The notes: generated from the sequence alone by a model not told the origin. A stretch of DNA of 64,000 bases from Segnochrobactrum spirostomi (GCF_009600605.1 NZ_VWNA01000002.1:248001-312000), one strand, 5' to 3'; numbered from the stretch's first letter, positions 47,489-57,021 are shown. Made by a program: numbers and translations.

Positions 47489-47986
47489 ATGACCAAAGAA
47501 AAGACGCTGGAAGATCTCTTCCACGACACGCTCAAGGACATCTATTATGCGGAGCGTAAAATCCTGAAGGCCCTGCCGAAGATGGCGCGGGCCGCTTCTT
47601 CCCCCGAGCTCAAGGCGGCGTTCGAGAAGCACAGGGAGGAAACCGAAGGGCAGGTCGAGCGCCTGCAGCAGGTGTTCGAGCTCCTCGGAAAGCGCCCGCA
47701 GGCGAAGACCTGCGACGCCATCGAGGGCATCGTCGCGGAAGGCGAAGAGATCATCGAGAGCTTCAAAGGCACGCCCGCCATCGATGCCGGTCTCATCTCG
47801 TCCGCGCAGGCGGTCGAGCACTACGAGATCGCGCGCTATGGCACGCTGAAGCGCTGGGCACAGGTGCTCGGCCACAAAGAGGCGGTGGCGCTGCTCGACG
47901 CCACGCTCAAGGAAGAATCCGCGACCGACAAGGCGCTGACAACCCTAGCGGACGCATCCGCCAACGCAATCGCGAAGGCGGCCTGA
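47489..47986 (+). CDS. DUF892/YciE-like ferritin-fold stress protein
   Basis: The 165-residue product begins MTKEKTLEDLFHDTLKDIYYAERKIL and contains EKHREETEGQVERLQQVFELLGK and AVEHYEIARYGTLKRWAQVLG. This is the four-helix DUF892 (YciE/YciF) family with conserved Glu/His residues for a di-metal site. Members respond to stress. AAAGGA precedes the start. An intrinsic terminator follows the stop directly. Confidence 0.92.
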   Translation: MTKEKTLEDLFHDTLKDIYYAERKILKALPKMARAASSPELKAAFEKHREETEGQVERLQQVFELLGKRPQAKTCDAIEGIVAEGEEIIESFKGTPAIDAGLISSAQAVEHYEIARYGTLKRWAQVLGHKEAVALLDATLKEESATDKALTTLADASANAIAKAA

Positions 47987-47990
47987 TCAG

Positions 47991-48029
47991 ACAGCCACCC
48001 GGGACCCCCGCGGTGGCTGTTTCTTTTTC
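47991..48029 (+). terminator. Rho-independent terminator after the DUF892 gene
   Basis: ACAGCCACC and GGTGGCTGT form a perfect nine-base stem with a 12-base loop, followed by TTCTTTTTC. It starts five bases after the DUF892 stop, so downstream genes need their own promoter or read-through. Confidence 0.85.
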
Positions 48030-48058
48030 GGGCATCCGCTTATCAAGAGGAGATCATT

Positions 48059-48136
48059 ATGGGCCGCGGTATTCTACTTTGGCTGCTCGGCATTCCGATC
48101 CCGATCATCCTCCTCCTCGCGCTCTTTACAAGATAG
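48059..48136 (+). CDS. 25-residue hydrophobic membrane peptide
   Basis: ATG 48059 to TAG 48136 encodes a 25-residue peptide starting MGRGILLWLLGIPIPII and ending LFTR. It is a single membrane helix with short charged ends. GAGGAG lies seven bases before the start. Its TAG stop overlaps the ribosome site (AGGAGG) of the next gene, pointing to coupled translation. Very small one-helix proteins of this pattern occur widely in alphaproteobacterial stress operons; function is unknown. It is too short for routine gene finders. Confidence 0.7.
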   Translation: MGRGILLWLLGIPIPIILLLALFTR

Positions 48137-48145
48137 GAGGACGTC

Positions 48146-49096
48146 ATGACATCAACTTACTCCGCGGCAGCCGTCGCCGCGCCCGTTTACTCCGCGGAAT
48201 CCGTCGCCGCGCCCGTCGAGTCCGCGTCCTCAGCCGTGAACTGGGGACCCATCGTCGCCGGTGCGTTCGCGGCCGCCGCCCTCACCGTCGTTCTGATGCT
48301 GCTTGGCTCCGGCCTCGGGCTGACCATGGTTTCGCCCTGGGCGAACGAAGGCGCGAGCGTCGCCACGTTCGCCGTGTCCACCGCCATCTGGATGGTGGTC
48401 GTCCAATGGCTGTCCTCGGGCGTGGGCGGCTACCTCACCGGTCGGCTCCGCACCAAATGGGTTGGCGTCGCCACCGATGAAACGTTCTTTCGGGATACGG
48501 CCCATGGTTTCATGGCCTGGGCCGTGGCGACCTTGCTGATGGTTTCCGTGCTCGGCTCGGTCGTATCCGGGGCGATCGGCACGGGCGTCCACGCCGCATC
48601 GACGGTCGCCTCGGGTGCTGCGCTCGGGGCCTCGGCGGGGGCGAGCGCCAATGCGGGGACCGGTGGCGGGCCTGATGCGACCTCCTACTTCGTCGACTCT
48701 CTCTTCCGATCCAGTGATCCGGCGCGGATGGATGCGACCGGCGCGGGCGACGAGACGGCAGCGGCGGCACAAGCCTCGCGTATTCTGATCGGCAGCGCTG
48801 CCGCCGGCCAGATTTCTCCTGACGACAAGACCTATCTCGCGCAACTCGTCGCCTCTCGCACCGGCCTGTCCCAGGCGGATGCGACCGCCCGGGTCGATGC
48901 CGTGCTCGCGCGGATCAACGAAGCGAAGCAGAAAGCGCAGCAGGCCGCCGACACCGCCCGCAAGGCCGGCGCCACCTTCGCGCTCCTCGGCGCTCTGTCG
49001 CTGATGATCGGGGCCTTCATCGCCTGTGCCTCCGCCGTGCTCGGCGGTCGACAGCGCGACGACGACGAAGCCCACTATCTCGGCGAACGTCGCTGA
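48146..49096 (+). CDS. Membrane protein of unknown function
   Basis: The 316-residue protein has about four membrane segments (near 32-55, 75-95, 120-145 and 280-300). An Ala/Gly-rich middle (ALGASAGASANAGTGG) and a coiled Ala-rich stretch (NEAKQKAQQAADTARKA) precede the last helix. The N-terminus carries two imperfect repeats of AAPVYSAESV. AGGAGG lies six bases upstream. It follows the 25-residue peptide by nine bases. It may be a stress-related envelope protein; no family name is offered. Confidence 0.85.
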   Translation: MTSTYSAAAVAAPVYSAESVAAPVESASSAVNWGPIVAGAFAAAALTVVLMLLGSGLGLTMVSPWANEGASVATFAVSTAIWMVVVQWLSSGVGGYLTGRLRTKWVGVATDETFFRDTAHGFMAWAVATLLMVSVLGSVVSGAIGTGVHAASTVASGAALGASAGASANAGTGGGPDATSYFVDSLFRSSDPARMDATGAGDETAAAAQASRILIGSAAAGQISPDDKTYLAQLVASRTGLSQADATARVDAVLARINEAKQKAQQAADTARKAGATFALLGALSLMIGAFIACASAVLGGRQRDDDEAHYLGERR

Positions 49097-49100
49097 TGCG

Positions 49101-49140
49101 AAGGCGGCCGATCCGCGAGGCTCGGCCGCCTTTCGTTGTT
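49101..49140 (+). terminator. Rho-independent terminator after the membrane-protein gene
   Basis: AAGGCGGCCGA and TCGGCCGCCTT form an 11-base perfect stem with a 10-base loop, followed by TCGTTGTT. It lies four bases after the stop. The stem is symmetric enough to also serve the convergent esterase gene. Confidence 0.83.
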
Positions 49141-49370
49141 CTCGAAGCGCCCACTCGAGGAGCCGATCCGCCGGCTGGCAAATCGTGCGAGGGGGCGCCG
49201 ACGCGACGGGCCGCTCCCGCGTCGCCCTGAAATGTGCCGATACGGGGCCGAGCGCTCCGGCCGGGCCCCTTCCCCGTCAGCCGCTCGCATCTCATGTCGA
49301 TCATCCCACAGCCTCACCCCCACGCACGGCACCGCGATCGGCCATTACGATCCGACGCCGCACACGCCGG

Positions 49371-50501
49371 CTAGCGCATCAGGCCGGCAGCGCGCAGCGC
49401 ATCTTCGATGATGCGGGCGGGTCCCTCGACGGACGGTGACGGAGCGGCTCGCTTCGGCTGATCCCGTCCGCGATCCAACGGGGCCGGGAGTTGATCCGGG
49501 CGTCGGGCAGGCGCGGTGCGCTTGACGGGTGCGGCGCCGCCGCAATGATCCAGCCCCCAGAACGCGGCGATGCTGCGCGTCGACGAGACTGCCGCCTCGA
49601 TCATGTAGGGCCCCGGAACACCACAGGCATCCGGACCCGATCCGCTCACCGGCGTGCCATGACCCATGCCGGCGATCCGGTGCTCTTCGATCAGTGCGCG
49701 CCCTTGGGCATCGCACCAGATACGCCGCGTGTGCCCGGCCGCCTGTTCGGTAGAGGTCGGCAACGCGTCGAGGCCGTGGAGCGTGCGCCATTGCGCGACC
49801 ACCAAATCGGCGTTGATCGGGCTGACCGTCGCATCGCTCCCGCCGTGCCAGACCGAAAGGATGGGCCAGCGACCCGCATGATCGGAGGCCGCAAAAACGA
49901 GATCTCCCAGGCTGTCCGCATCTGGGCCGCCATGCGCCCGCATCCGATCGAACGCTTGGGGAACGGAGGACGCCGTGCCGTAGGGGAGGCCGGCGATGAC
50001 CGCGCCGCCGGCAAAGACGTCCGGATAGGTCGCCAGCATGACCGACGTCATCGCGCCGCCGGCCGAAAGGCCGGTGACGTAGACGCGGTCCTGATCGAGG
50101 CCGTGCCGGTCGATCATCGCAGCCACCATCTGGCGGATCGAAAGGGCCTCGCCGGTGTCCCGTCGCGTATCAGTCGGATTGAACCAGTTGAAGCAGAGGT
50201 TGGGATTGTTGGCCCGCTGCTGCTCCGGAAAGAGCACCGCAAATCCGAGTTCGTCCGCAAGCCGCGACCACCCCGCCCCATGGTCATATCCCGCGGCGGT
50301 CTGGGTGCAGCCGTGCAGGACGACGACCATCGGCGCACCCGCCGCGAGGGCGGGCGGGATGTAGGAACGCGCCACGAGCGCGCCTGGATTGGATCCGAAC
50401 GCGGCAAACTCCATGAGACGGTCCGGCCCGGCGGGCTGGTGGGTGCGGATGGCACTGCGTGCAGCGGCAAGGCGTGAGATCGTATCTGAAATGGAACGCA
50501 T
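49371..50501 (-). CDS. PHB-depolymerase-type esterase (LpqC family)
   Basis: The 376-residue protein has the oxyanion motif VVVLHGCTQTA, nucleophile Ser146 in GLSAGGAMTS, Asp in SVWHGGSDATV and a His in IAGMGHGTPV. This is the poly(3-hydroxybutyrate) depolymerase/feruloyl esterase family. No clear Sec signal is seen, so intracellular PHB or another ester is possible. A Pro/Arg-rich tail follows the domain (last 50 residues). GGGAG lies seven bases before the start. Confidence 0.9.
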   Translation of the reverse strand: MRSISDTISRLAAARSAIRTHQPAGPDRLMEFAAFGSNPGALVARSYIPPALAAGAPMVVVLHGCTQTAAGYDHGAGWSRLADELGFAVLFPEQQRANNPNLCFNWFNPTDTRRDTGEALSIRQMVAAMIDRHGLDQDRVYVTGLSAGGAMTSVMLATYPDVFAGGAVIAGLPYGTASSVPQAFDRMRAHGGPDADSLGDLVFAASDHAGRWPILSVWHGGSDATVSPINADLVVAQWRTLHGLDALPTSTEQAAGHTRRIWCDAQGRALIEEHRIAGMGHGTPVSGSGPDACGVPGPYMIEAAVSSTRSIAAFWGLDHCGGAAPVKRTAPARRPDQLPAPLDRGRDQPKRAAPSPSVEGPARIIEDALRAAGLMR

Positions 50502-50800
50502 GGGGGACTCCCGGTCATGGCGGAAGCCCTGACCTGTCCTCAACGAACGACAACGCCTTTTGTTGCACTGCAGCATCGGCGGCCGCGCGGACGCCACGCA
50601 GCACGTCGCCCCTGGTGCGTCCTGGGCCGAGGCTATTCGTCCAGGGCTGAACCGCGGCCCGAATGTATGCAGGGTTGGCGGCGTGGTCGTGCTAGGGTGC
50701 GAGTGCGTAAGTGTGCAACCCTCTATACGCTCACTCACCCCGCGACCGGATTAGGCCCTCCACTCCTGTTGGCTCTCCGGCTTACCCGAAGGGGTACCTC

Positions 50801-51835
50801 ATGCCTATGACCATTCATCCGGAGGCGACCCAGAGTCTGGCGCTGGCGATCCTAACCGCTTCCCACGCCCCCGCCTTACTGCTGGACGGCGACCTCAAGG
50901 TCTTGGCGGCGAGCAATTCCTTCAACGCCATGTTCGCGAGCAGCCCGGTCGCTCCCGGTACGTCGCTGGCGGCGCTGGGCGCGGGCGAATGGAACGTGCC
51001 GCAACTGCAGTCGCTTCTCCGCGCGACGCTGGCCGGTCACGCGGAAATCGAAGCCTACGAGATGGATCTCCAAAGCGGCGGACAGCTCCGCAACCTCATC
51101 CTCAATGCCCGCCGCCTGGAATACGGAACCGACGGCCTGGTCCTGGTGATGCTCACCATCCTCGATGCAACCCACGCGCGCTTGAGCCAGCGCCTGAAGG
51201 ATGACCTGATCCGCGAGAAGGCGGTCCTGCTGCAGGAACTCCAGCATCGGGTCGCCAACAGCCTTCAGATCATCGCCAGCGTGCTGATGCAGAGTGCTCG
51301 GCGCGTGCAATCCGAGGAAGCGCGGGGGCATCTTCGCGATGCGCATCAACGCGTGATGTCGATCGCGAAGCTTCAGCAGCAGCTTTCCGCCTCGCAGTCC
51401 GACGAAGTCGGCCTACGCGACTATCTCACCGAGTTGTGCGATAGCCTCGGGGCCTCGATGATCCACGATCACGATCAGATTTCGCTCTCGGTGGACGCGG
51501 ATGACAGCCGGGTCGGCGCGAACATATCGGTCATCCTGGGGCTCATCGTCACCGAGCTGGTGATCAACGCGATGAAGCACGCGTTTCCCGATCGGCGGAA
51601 GGGCACCATCCTGGTGGAGTACCACTCGGCGCTGCCGAATTGGACGCTCGCTGTCAGCGACGACGGGGTCGGAACGGCAGCGACGATGGCCGCTGCCAAG
51701 CCCGGCTTGGGGACCAGCATCGTCGACGCGCTCGCCCATCAACTGGACGCCAATGTCGAAGTCGAGAGCGTGGATCCCGGCACGAAGGTCTCGATTACAA
51801 CCTCCACTCCGCGCCACGCCGAAGCCCGCCGATAG
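50801..51835 (+). CDS. HisKA_2/HWE-type sensor histidine kinase with PAS-like domain
   Basis: The 344-residue cytoplasmic kinase has a PAS-like N-terminal region (ALLLDGDLKVLAASNSFNAMF). The HisKA_2 phosphoacceptor His149 follows (LLQELQHRVANSLQIIASVL), then an ATPase domain with ELVINAMKHAFPD and SDDGVG. Such kinases often feed the PhyR-EcfG general stress pathway in alphaproteobacteria. AAGGGG lies seven bases before the start. No response regulator is adjacent. Confidence 0.9.
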   Translation: MPMTIHPEATQSLALAILTASHAPALLLDGDLKVLAASNSFNAMFASSPVAPGTSLAALGAGEWNVPQLQSLLRATLAGHAEIEAYEMDLQSGGQLRNLILNARRLEYGTDGLVLVMLTILDATHARLSQRLKDDLIREKAVLLQELQHRVANSLQIIASVLMQSARRVQSEEARGHLRDAHQRVMSIAKLQQQLSASQSDEVGLRDYLTELCDSLGASMIHDHDQISLSVDADDSRVGANISVILGLIVTELVINAMKHAFPDRRKGTILVEYHSALPNWTLAVSDDGVGTAATMAAAKPGLGTSIVDALAHQLDANVEVESVDPGTKVSITTSTPRHAEARR

Positions 51836-51890
51836 GCCGGCATCCACCCTTAGGGTCCCGCGTGCCGACGCTCTCGCCAGGCACCCCGGC

Positions 51891-52605
51891 ATGGTGCTGA
51901 TGCACAGCGGTTCACCGAAGGGCGCCGAGAAGATCGCCGCCCGGGTGATCGGCATGGACATCCACCGGACCTTTGGCGAGGTGGTGAGCTGGGATGAGGG
52001 TCAGCTGACACGTGGCGGACGGGTGCACATGACCCGGACGGCACAGGAAGGGTTTGGTAAGGGACTGCGGTCGACCGACGAGGTGGTCATTGAGGCGACG
52101 GGCAACGGCATGGCGGTGTCCCGGGTGCTGTCGCCGTTCGCGGCGCGGGTGGTGATCGCCAACCCCTTGTGCAGGTCAAGGCGATCCCGCACGCCCACGT
52201 GAAGACGGATGCGATCGACGCCGGCACGTTGGCCAGCCTGCATGCGGGGGGGTACCTGCCGTCGATCTGGACGCCGGACGCCGCCACGGAGCGCCGGCGT
52301 CGACCGGTGCGCGGCGCTACCAAGTGGTCCGGCACCGGACGCGGATCAAGAACGAGGCGCACGCCATCCTGCACGCCCATCTGATCCCGCCCTGTCCCCA
52401 CGCCGACCTGTTGAGCAAGGTTGGACGGGAGTGGCTGGGCCGGCAGCCGCTGTCGGATGACGAGCGGGCCGCCATCGACCGGCATGTGCGGGAGCTGGAC
52501 CGGCTGGGGGAAGACCTGAAGGCGTTGGACCGGGAGATCGCCCAGGGGGCGCTGGACGATCCGACCATCCGGCGGCTGATCAGCGTCGAGATGCCCTGGA
52601 TGTAG
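51891..52605 (+). pseudogene. IS110-family transposase fragment with frameshifts
   Basis: The start MVLMHSGSPKGAEKIAARVIGMDIHRTFGEVVSW gives the first Asp of the DEDD site. The reading then jumps frame near 52165 (extra two bases) to QVKAIPHAHVKTDAIDAGTLASLHAGGYLP. It jumps again near 52305 (one base missing) to [31 protein letters not shown]. It ends at 52605 before the Ser-containing C-terminal domain. It is truncated where the IS256-like piece begins. Confidence 0.78.
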
Positions 52606-52919
52606 GCTTCCTGAATGACGGCGGTCAGCACCTTCTCCGCCATCCGACGCGGCTCGAGGAAGCTCGTGAAATAGCTTCCGTTGCGGAGCCGTGGGATGCG
52701 CAGCTCCACGGTTCCGGCCCGCGTCTCCCAGTCTCGCTCGCGGTAGCCGTTGCGCTGCGCCAGACGATCCTTGGTCTCCTCGCCCCACTCGGCGCCGGTA
52801 GGGGCGCTGCCCCCCAGTTCCATCAGACGCTCGGCGGCGAAGTCAATCATCTCCCGCAGCACATCCGCATCGGGGCACTTCTCCACGAGCGCCCGCAGGC
52901 TCCTCATCATGTCGGTCAT
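52604..52919 (-). pseudogene. IS256-family transposase N-terminal fragment
   Basis: The frame from ATG 52919 reads [52 protein letters not shown] and [17 protein letters not shown], matching the N-terminus of IS256/IS905-type transposases. It stops at the junction with the IS110 fragment, so the DDE core is missing. The sequence upstream (52920 to about 53035) probably includes the IS256-like left end. Confidence 0.8.
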
Positions 52920-53194
52920 CGGTGGTTCCTCGGTCAGGTTGGTGCTCGCAGCTCCGACCATACCGACCGCCATCGATGACCACCTTCCGCATCAGCTACA
53001 CCACATCGCTGGACACGATCGGCCGGAGCGCGCTTGAGCCTTCTGTGCCGTCGACGCCGACGGAAGCCGGATGTCGGCGCTCTTGAACCTTTCACCGCAA
53101 TCGGAGATAGACGGCACGAGGGATCTGCGAGCGGTCCATTTGCCCGGATTTGGCGGCTCGGGTCCTTGCATCGCGGAATGGGAAGGGCCTGTCG

Positions 53195-54154
53195 TTGCCA
53201 AACGAATCCGACAACGATTTCGGTACGTTGCGAGAGCAGGCCCGCGTTGCGTGGCTCTACTTCACCGGGGGCCTCACGCAAAAGGAAATCGCTGACCAGC
53301 TCGGTATTACGAGGCTCAAGGTCAATCAGATAATCGGCGCCGTCAGGGCAGATGGCTCGGTTCGAATCGACGTCGACCTACCGCTCATCGATTGCGTTCA
53401 GCTCGAGGAAGCGCTGAAGGAGAAATTCGGCCTCAGCGACGCTGTTGTCGTCCCGACCGTTGGCGATCTCTCCGAGCAGCAGCGCACGATCGGCGAAGCC
53501 GGCGGTACGATGGTGAATGCTCTGATCGGGGGCCGCGATCTCGGGATCGGAATCGGCTGGGGGCACACGCTGAGCTTTGCCACGCGACGGCTCACCGCAA
53601 GAGCGAGCCCAAATTCTTGGGTCGTCAGCCTGACGGGGGGCTTTACCCGCGCCTCGGGCAGCAACACGTTTGAAATCGCGACATCAGTGGCCCGGGCACT
53701 TAACGTCGAGTGCCATTACATCACCGCGCCGATCTATTGCTCGAGCACGGAGAGCCGCGAGACGCTCCTGCACAATGACGAGATCGCCGACGTGCTCGCC
53801 CGCACCGAAATCGCCGAGGTGGCACTGATTTCATGTGGCGATCTCTCCGCGCGTTCGCAGATCGCTTCGCTGAGAATCGTCAAGGACAATATCGACGACC
53901 TGCTGCGGCTTGGCGCCGTCGGGGAGGTTCTCGGATGCATCCTGGCTGCTGATGGACGTCCAGTCGAGCATTTCCTGAACGACAGCATCATGGCCATGTC
54001 GCTGGAGGCGTTGAAGCTAAAGCCGATATCCGTGCTCGTTGCCGGGGGCATTCACAAGGCGCCGATCATCTACGCTGCGCTGCGCGGCAAATACGTCAAC
54101 CGCCTCGTCACCGACGAGCTGGTGGCGCGCATCCTGCTCGAACGCGCGCCCTGA
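53195..54154 (+). CDS. SorC/DeoR-type sugar-binding transcriptional regulator
   Basis: The 319-residue protein has an N-terminal helix-turn-helix (GGLTQKEIADQLGITRLKVNQIIG) and a sugar-phosphate-binding SorC domain (GRDLGIGIGWGHTLSFA, LTGGFTRASGSNTFEIA). A TTG start at 53195 is chosen because GAAGGG lies seven bases upstream and no ATG or GTG fits. It converges on the DhaK-DhaL gene and probably controls the sugar module with a phosphorylated sugar as effector. Confidence 0.88.
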   Translation: MPNESDNDFGTLREQARVAWLYFTGGLTQKEIADQLGITRLKVNQIIGAVRADGSVRIDVDLPLIDCVQLEEALKEKFGLSDAVVVPTVGDLSEQQRTIGEAGGTMVNALIGGRDLGIGIGWGHTLSFATRRLTARASPNSWVVSLTGGFTRASGSNTFEIATSVARALNVECHYITAPIYCSSTESRETLLHNDEIADVLARTEIAEVALISCGDLSARSQIASLRIVKDNIDDLLRLGAVGEVLGCILAADGRPVEHFLNDSIMAMSLEALKLKPISVLVAGGIHKAPIIYAALRGKYVNRLVTDELVARILLERAP

Positions 54155-54162
54155 TTTGTGCA

Positions 54163-54179
54163 GCCGCGGCGACCGCGGC
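54163..54179. terminator. GC hairpin between convergent genes, possible bidirectional terminator
   Basis: GCCGCGG and CCGCGGC form a perfect seven-base stem with a three-base loop between the stops of the SorC-type regulator and the kinase gene. No T-tract follows, so this is weak. Confidence 0.35.
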
Positions 54180-54185
54180 GCTCTC

Positions 54186-55964
54186 TCAGCCTCGCGAACG
54201 CAACGCCGCATCGAGCGCTTCGGTCATCGCTTTCAAAGTCACGAACGTCGACGCCGCGCCGGGATCGATGTGACCGATCGAGCGTTCGCCAAGCTTTGCG
54301 GCCCGCCCACGGCGCGCGGCGATTGTGGCGGTCGCGTTCATGCCGGCTTCGGCTCCAAGTGTCGCAGCCTGCATGGTCGCGAGCGACGAAGCACCGTTCG
54401 CGACCGCTTCCCTCGCCCGCTCGGCCGCCGGAACCCAGGCATCGACCATCGTCTTGTCGCCGGGCTCCGTGCGACCTCGCTCACGGATACCGCCAGACGC
54501 CGCCTCAATCCAGGACGCCATCGCGTTGGCGTCGAGATTGAGGCGATCGCTGACAGCCGTGCCGGCGCGCAGAAACGCCGTCGCATAGAGCGGCCCAGAC
54601 GACGCACCGACAGCATCGAGGAAAGTCTTGGCCATCCGCTTGCAGATCGCCTCGATCGTCTCGCCTTCGGGCGCTGCCGCCAGAGCCTTGGCGACAGCCG
54701 TCCAGCCGATCTCCATGGTGACGCCGTGATCGCCGTCGCCGATGATGCCGTCGAGCTCGCTCAGCCAATCGCGCTTGGCGATAATGGCGAGACCGACATT
54801 CTCCATCATGCGGCGGAAGATGGCCGGCGTGATGTCACCAGATGTCTTCAATGGCAGATCCGAGGCGGCAGCTCCATCCGACGCGGTGTCGGCGCGGATC
54901 GCCGCCGTGTTGCCATGGGTCCTGTGGCGCCCTGTGGCATGCGCAACCGTCTCGCCGACCCGGAGGGCAACGCTGTGGCAGGGATGATCGAGCAGCGGCT
55001 TCAATTCCGCGTCGAGTTTCATCAGCGTGATGGATGCGCCGGCCATTTCGAGCGAGGTGGCGTATTCGCCAACCCAACTGTGATGGATACGAATGCCTCG
55101 CTCTTCAAGCAGAAGACGCGTTTTCCTGTGAAGGAGATAGAGCTCGATATAGGTCGTCGCGCCGAGGCCGTTGACCAGCACCGCAACTTCGTCGCCGGCC
55201 GCCACCTCAAGGTCCGCGAGGATCGTCTCGACAAGATCCGTCGCAACTTCGTCGGCACTCTCGACTCGGGTGCGACGAACGCCGGGCTCGCCATGCAGGC
55301 CCATGCCGATTTCCATCTCTTCGTCGCCGATCTCGAAATTCAGCTTGCCCGTCTGCGGCAAGGAACAGGCAGAGAGTGCGACGCCCATGGTGCGTGTCAT
55401 GGCGTTAGCATGGCAGGCCAGCCGATACACTTCATCGATGCCCATCATGCGGTCGGACGCAGCGCCCGCCACCTTGAATACGAAGAAGTCGCCGGCAATC
55501 CCTCGCCGCTCGCCGATGCGATCCTTGGGCGCCGATGCAACGTCGTCTGTCACCGCGACACTGCGGACCGGCGTGCCCTCGCGGCTCAGTTCGTTGACCG
55601 CCATGTCGAAATTCATGACGTCGCCATTGTAGTTCCCATAGAGGAAGACGATGCCGGCGCCGTTTTCGACCTCGTGGGCGGCGTCGAGAATGAAAGCTGG
55701 CGACGGCGAGGCAAACACGTTTCCGATCGCACTGGCGTCGGCAAGCCCGCGCCCGACATAGCCGGCAAAAGCGGGCTCATGCCCGGATCCGCCACCGACG
55801 ACGATGCCGACCTTGCCCGCGCGGGGGCCGTTGACCGCGACAATCGCCCGACCGGTCTTGCCGGCACCGCGCAGGATGTCGGGATGAGCACCGAGCATGC
55901 CTTCGATCATTTCCGGGATGATGCGATCAACCGCATTGATCAGTTTTTTGGTCTTTGAAGTCAT
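54186..55964 (-). CDS. DhaK-DhaL fusion kinase (dihydroxyacetone/tetrulose kinase family)
   Basis: The 592-residue protein joins a DhaK domain (VGIVVGGGSGHEPAFAGY; His224 in GMGLHGEPG, the residue that covalently binds the ketose) to a DhaL ATP-binding domain (LDGIIGDGDHGVTM). This is an ATP-dependent dihydroxyacetone kinase layout. Related fusions in alphaproteobacteria and actinobacteria phosphorylate erythruloses. With a ribose-type importer upstream and a SorC regulator, the substrate may be dihydroxyacetone or a tetrulose; this is inference. It is the last gene of the operon. Confidence 0.9.
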   Translation of the reverse strand: MTSKTKKLINAVDRIIPEMIEGMLGAHPDILRGAGKTGRAIVAVNGPRAGKVGIVVGGGSGHEPAFAGYVGRGLADASAIGNVFASPSPAFILDAAHEVENGAGIVFLYGNYNGDVMNFDMAVNELSREGTPVRSVAVTDDVASAPKDRIGERRGIAGDFFVFKVAGAASDRMMGIDEVYRLACHANAMTRTMGVALSACSLPQTGKLNFEIGDEEMEIGMGLHGEPGVRRTRVESADEVATDLVETILADLEVAAGDEVAVLVNGLGATTYIELYLLHRKTRLLLEERGIRIHHSWVGEYATSLEMAGASITLMKLDAELKPLLDHPCHSVALRVGETVAHATGRHRTHGNTAAIRADTASDGAAASDLPLKTSGDITPAIFRRMMENVGLAIIAKRDWLSELDGIIGDGDHGVTMEIGWTAVAKALAAAPEGETIEAICKRMAKTFLDAVGASSGPLYATAFLRAGTAVSDRLNLDANAMASWIEAASGGIRERGRTEPGDKTMVDAWVPAAERAREAVANGASSLATMQAATLGAEAGMNATATIAARRGRAAKLGERSIGHIDPGAASTFVTLKAMTEALDAALRSRG

Positions 55965-56055
55965 CGGAGATTCCGTCCAGACGGGCGTGGGCGAGGCGTG
56001 GAGCGTGGGAGGCCTGAGTGCCGAGCGCTGCCAGAAGGGCTGGCGCGAGAGATCA

Positions 56056-57021
56056 CTAGGCCGTTTCCTTGCGCAGATAGCGCCGCGAAATCGCATCGAA
56101 GGAAATGGCGAGCACGACGATGGCACCGCTGACGATTCCCTGCCAATACGGTGAAACGCCGAACAACACGATGATATTCTCAATAATGCCGATGATGCAG
56201 GCACCGAAGATGGCGCCCAGCGGAGTTCCAATTCCGCCGGTCGTCGCCACGCCGCCGATGACAGCCGCGGCGATGGGAGCCAGCACCCAGGTCTCGCCGA
56301 TGGAGGGCTGGGCCGTGCCGAGGCGCGCCACCATCAGAATACCGGCAAGCGCCGACAGAAACCCGGCGAGGGTGAAGACCAGAACCCGGATACGGTTGAC
56401 CTTGATGCCCAGCATGCGCGCGGCGGCGGCATTGTTGCCGATGGCATACATGTAGCGCCCAAAAGGTGTCTTCGCCGCGAGAAAGGCCACGATCGCCAGC
56501 GCCATCACCATGATCACGAACGGAACCGGCATGCCGAGGATGTCACCGCGGCCGAGAAACTGAATCTCTTTCGGAATCCCGGTGATCGCGACACCGCGCG
56601 TCAGCACGAGATTGGCACCGCCGATGACGCCGGCCGTGCCGATGGTGAGGACGAGCGAATGCAGCCCTAGCGCGGACACCAGAAACCCATTGAAGAAGCC
56701 GAGTGCAGCGCCGAGCACCAGGGCGAGCGGCAGAGCGGCAATCGGCGGCCAGCCGAACGTCACCATGAGCATACCCGCGACGACGCCGCAGAGGCCGCCG
56801 ACGACACCCAACGAGAGATCCAGCTCTCCGATGATCATCAGGCTGGCCTGACCGATGGTGACCAGACCGACGAATGCCAGGGCCCTTGCGACGACCGACA
56901 GATTGTAGCCGGTGAGAAAGTAGGGCGACAAAAGCGAGGAGATGCCGAAGATTACGACCAGGATGACGAACACGCCGGCGAGCGGGTTGCTCAACAGTGC
57001 GGAAAAAGACCTACGCAACAT
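56056..57021 (-). CDS. ABC sugar transporter permease (RbsC-like)
   Basis: The 321-residue protein has about eight to ten membrane segments and the RbsC-type motif for ATPase contact (KTPFGRYMYAIGNNAAAARMLGIKVNRIR). It forms the inner-membrane channel for the adjacent ATPase and binding protein. Its start lies 11 bases inside the ATPase gene, so translation is coupled. The ribose/erythritol/xylitol-type family fits a polyol or sugar. Confidence 0.9.
   Translation of the reverse strand: MLRRSFSALLSNPLAGVFVILVVIFGISSLLSPYFLTGYNLSVVARALAFVGLVTIGQASLMIIGELDLSLGVVGGLCGVVAGMLMVTFGWPPIAALPLALVLGAALGFFNGFLVSALGLHSLVLTIGTAGVIGGANLVLTRGVAITGIPKEIQFLGRGDILGMPVPFVIMVMALAIVAFLAAKTPFGRYMYAIGNNAAAARMLGIKVNRIRVLVFTLAGFLSALAGILMVARLGTAQPSIGETWVLAPIAAAVIGGVATTGGIGTPLGAIFGACIIGIIENIIVLFGVSPYWQGIVSGAIVVLAISFDAISRRYLRKETA

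Noticed and set aside
53150-53194. Upstream extension of the SorC-type regulator to 53150
   Set aside because: The extra residues lack family features and the ribosome site fits the TTG at 53195.
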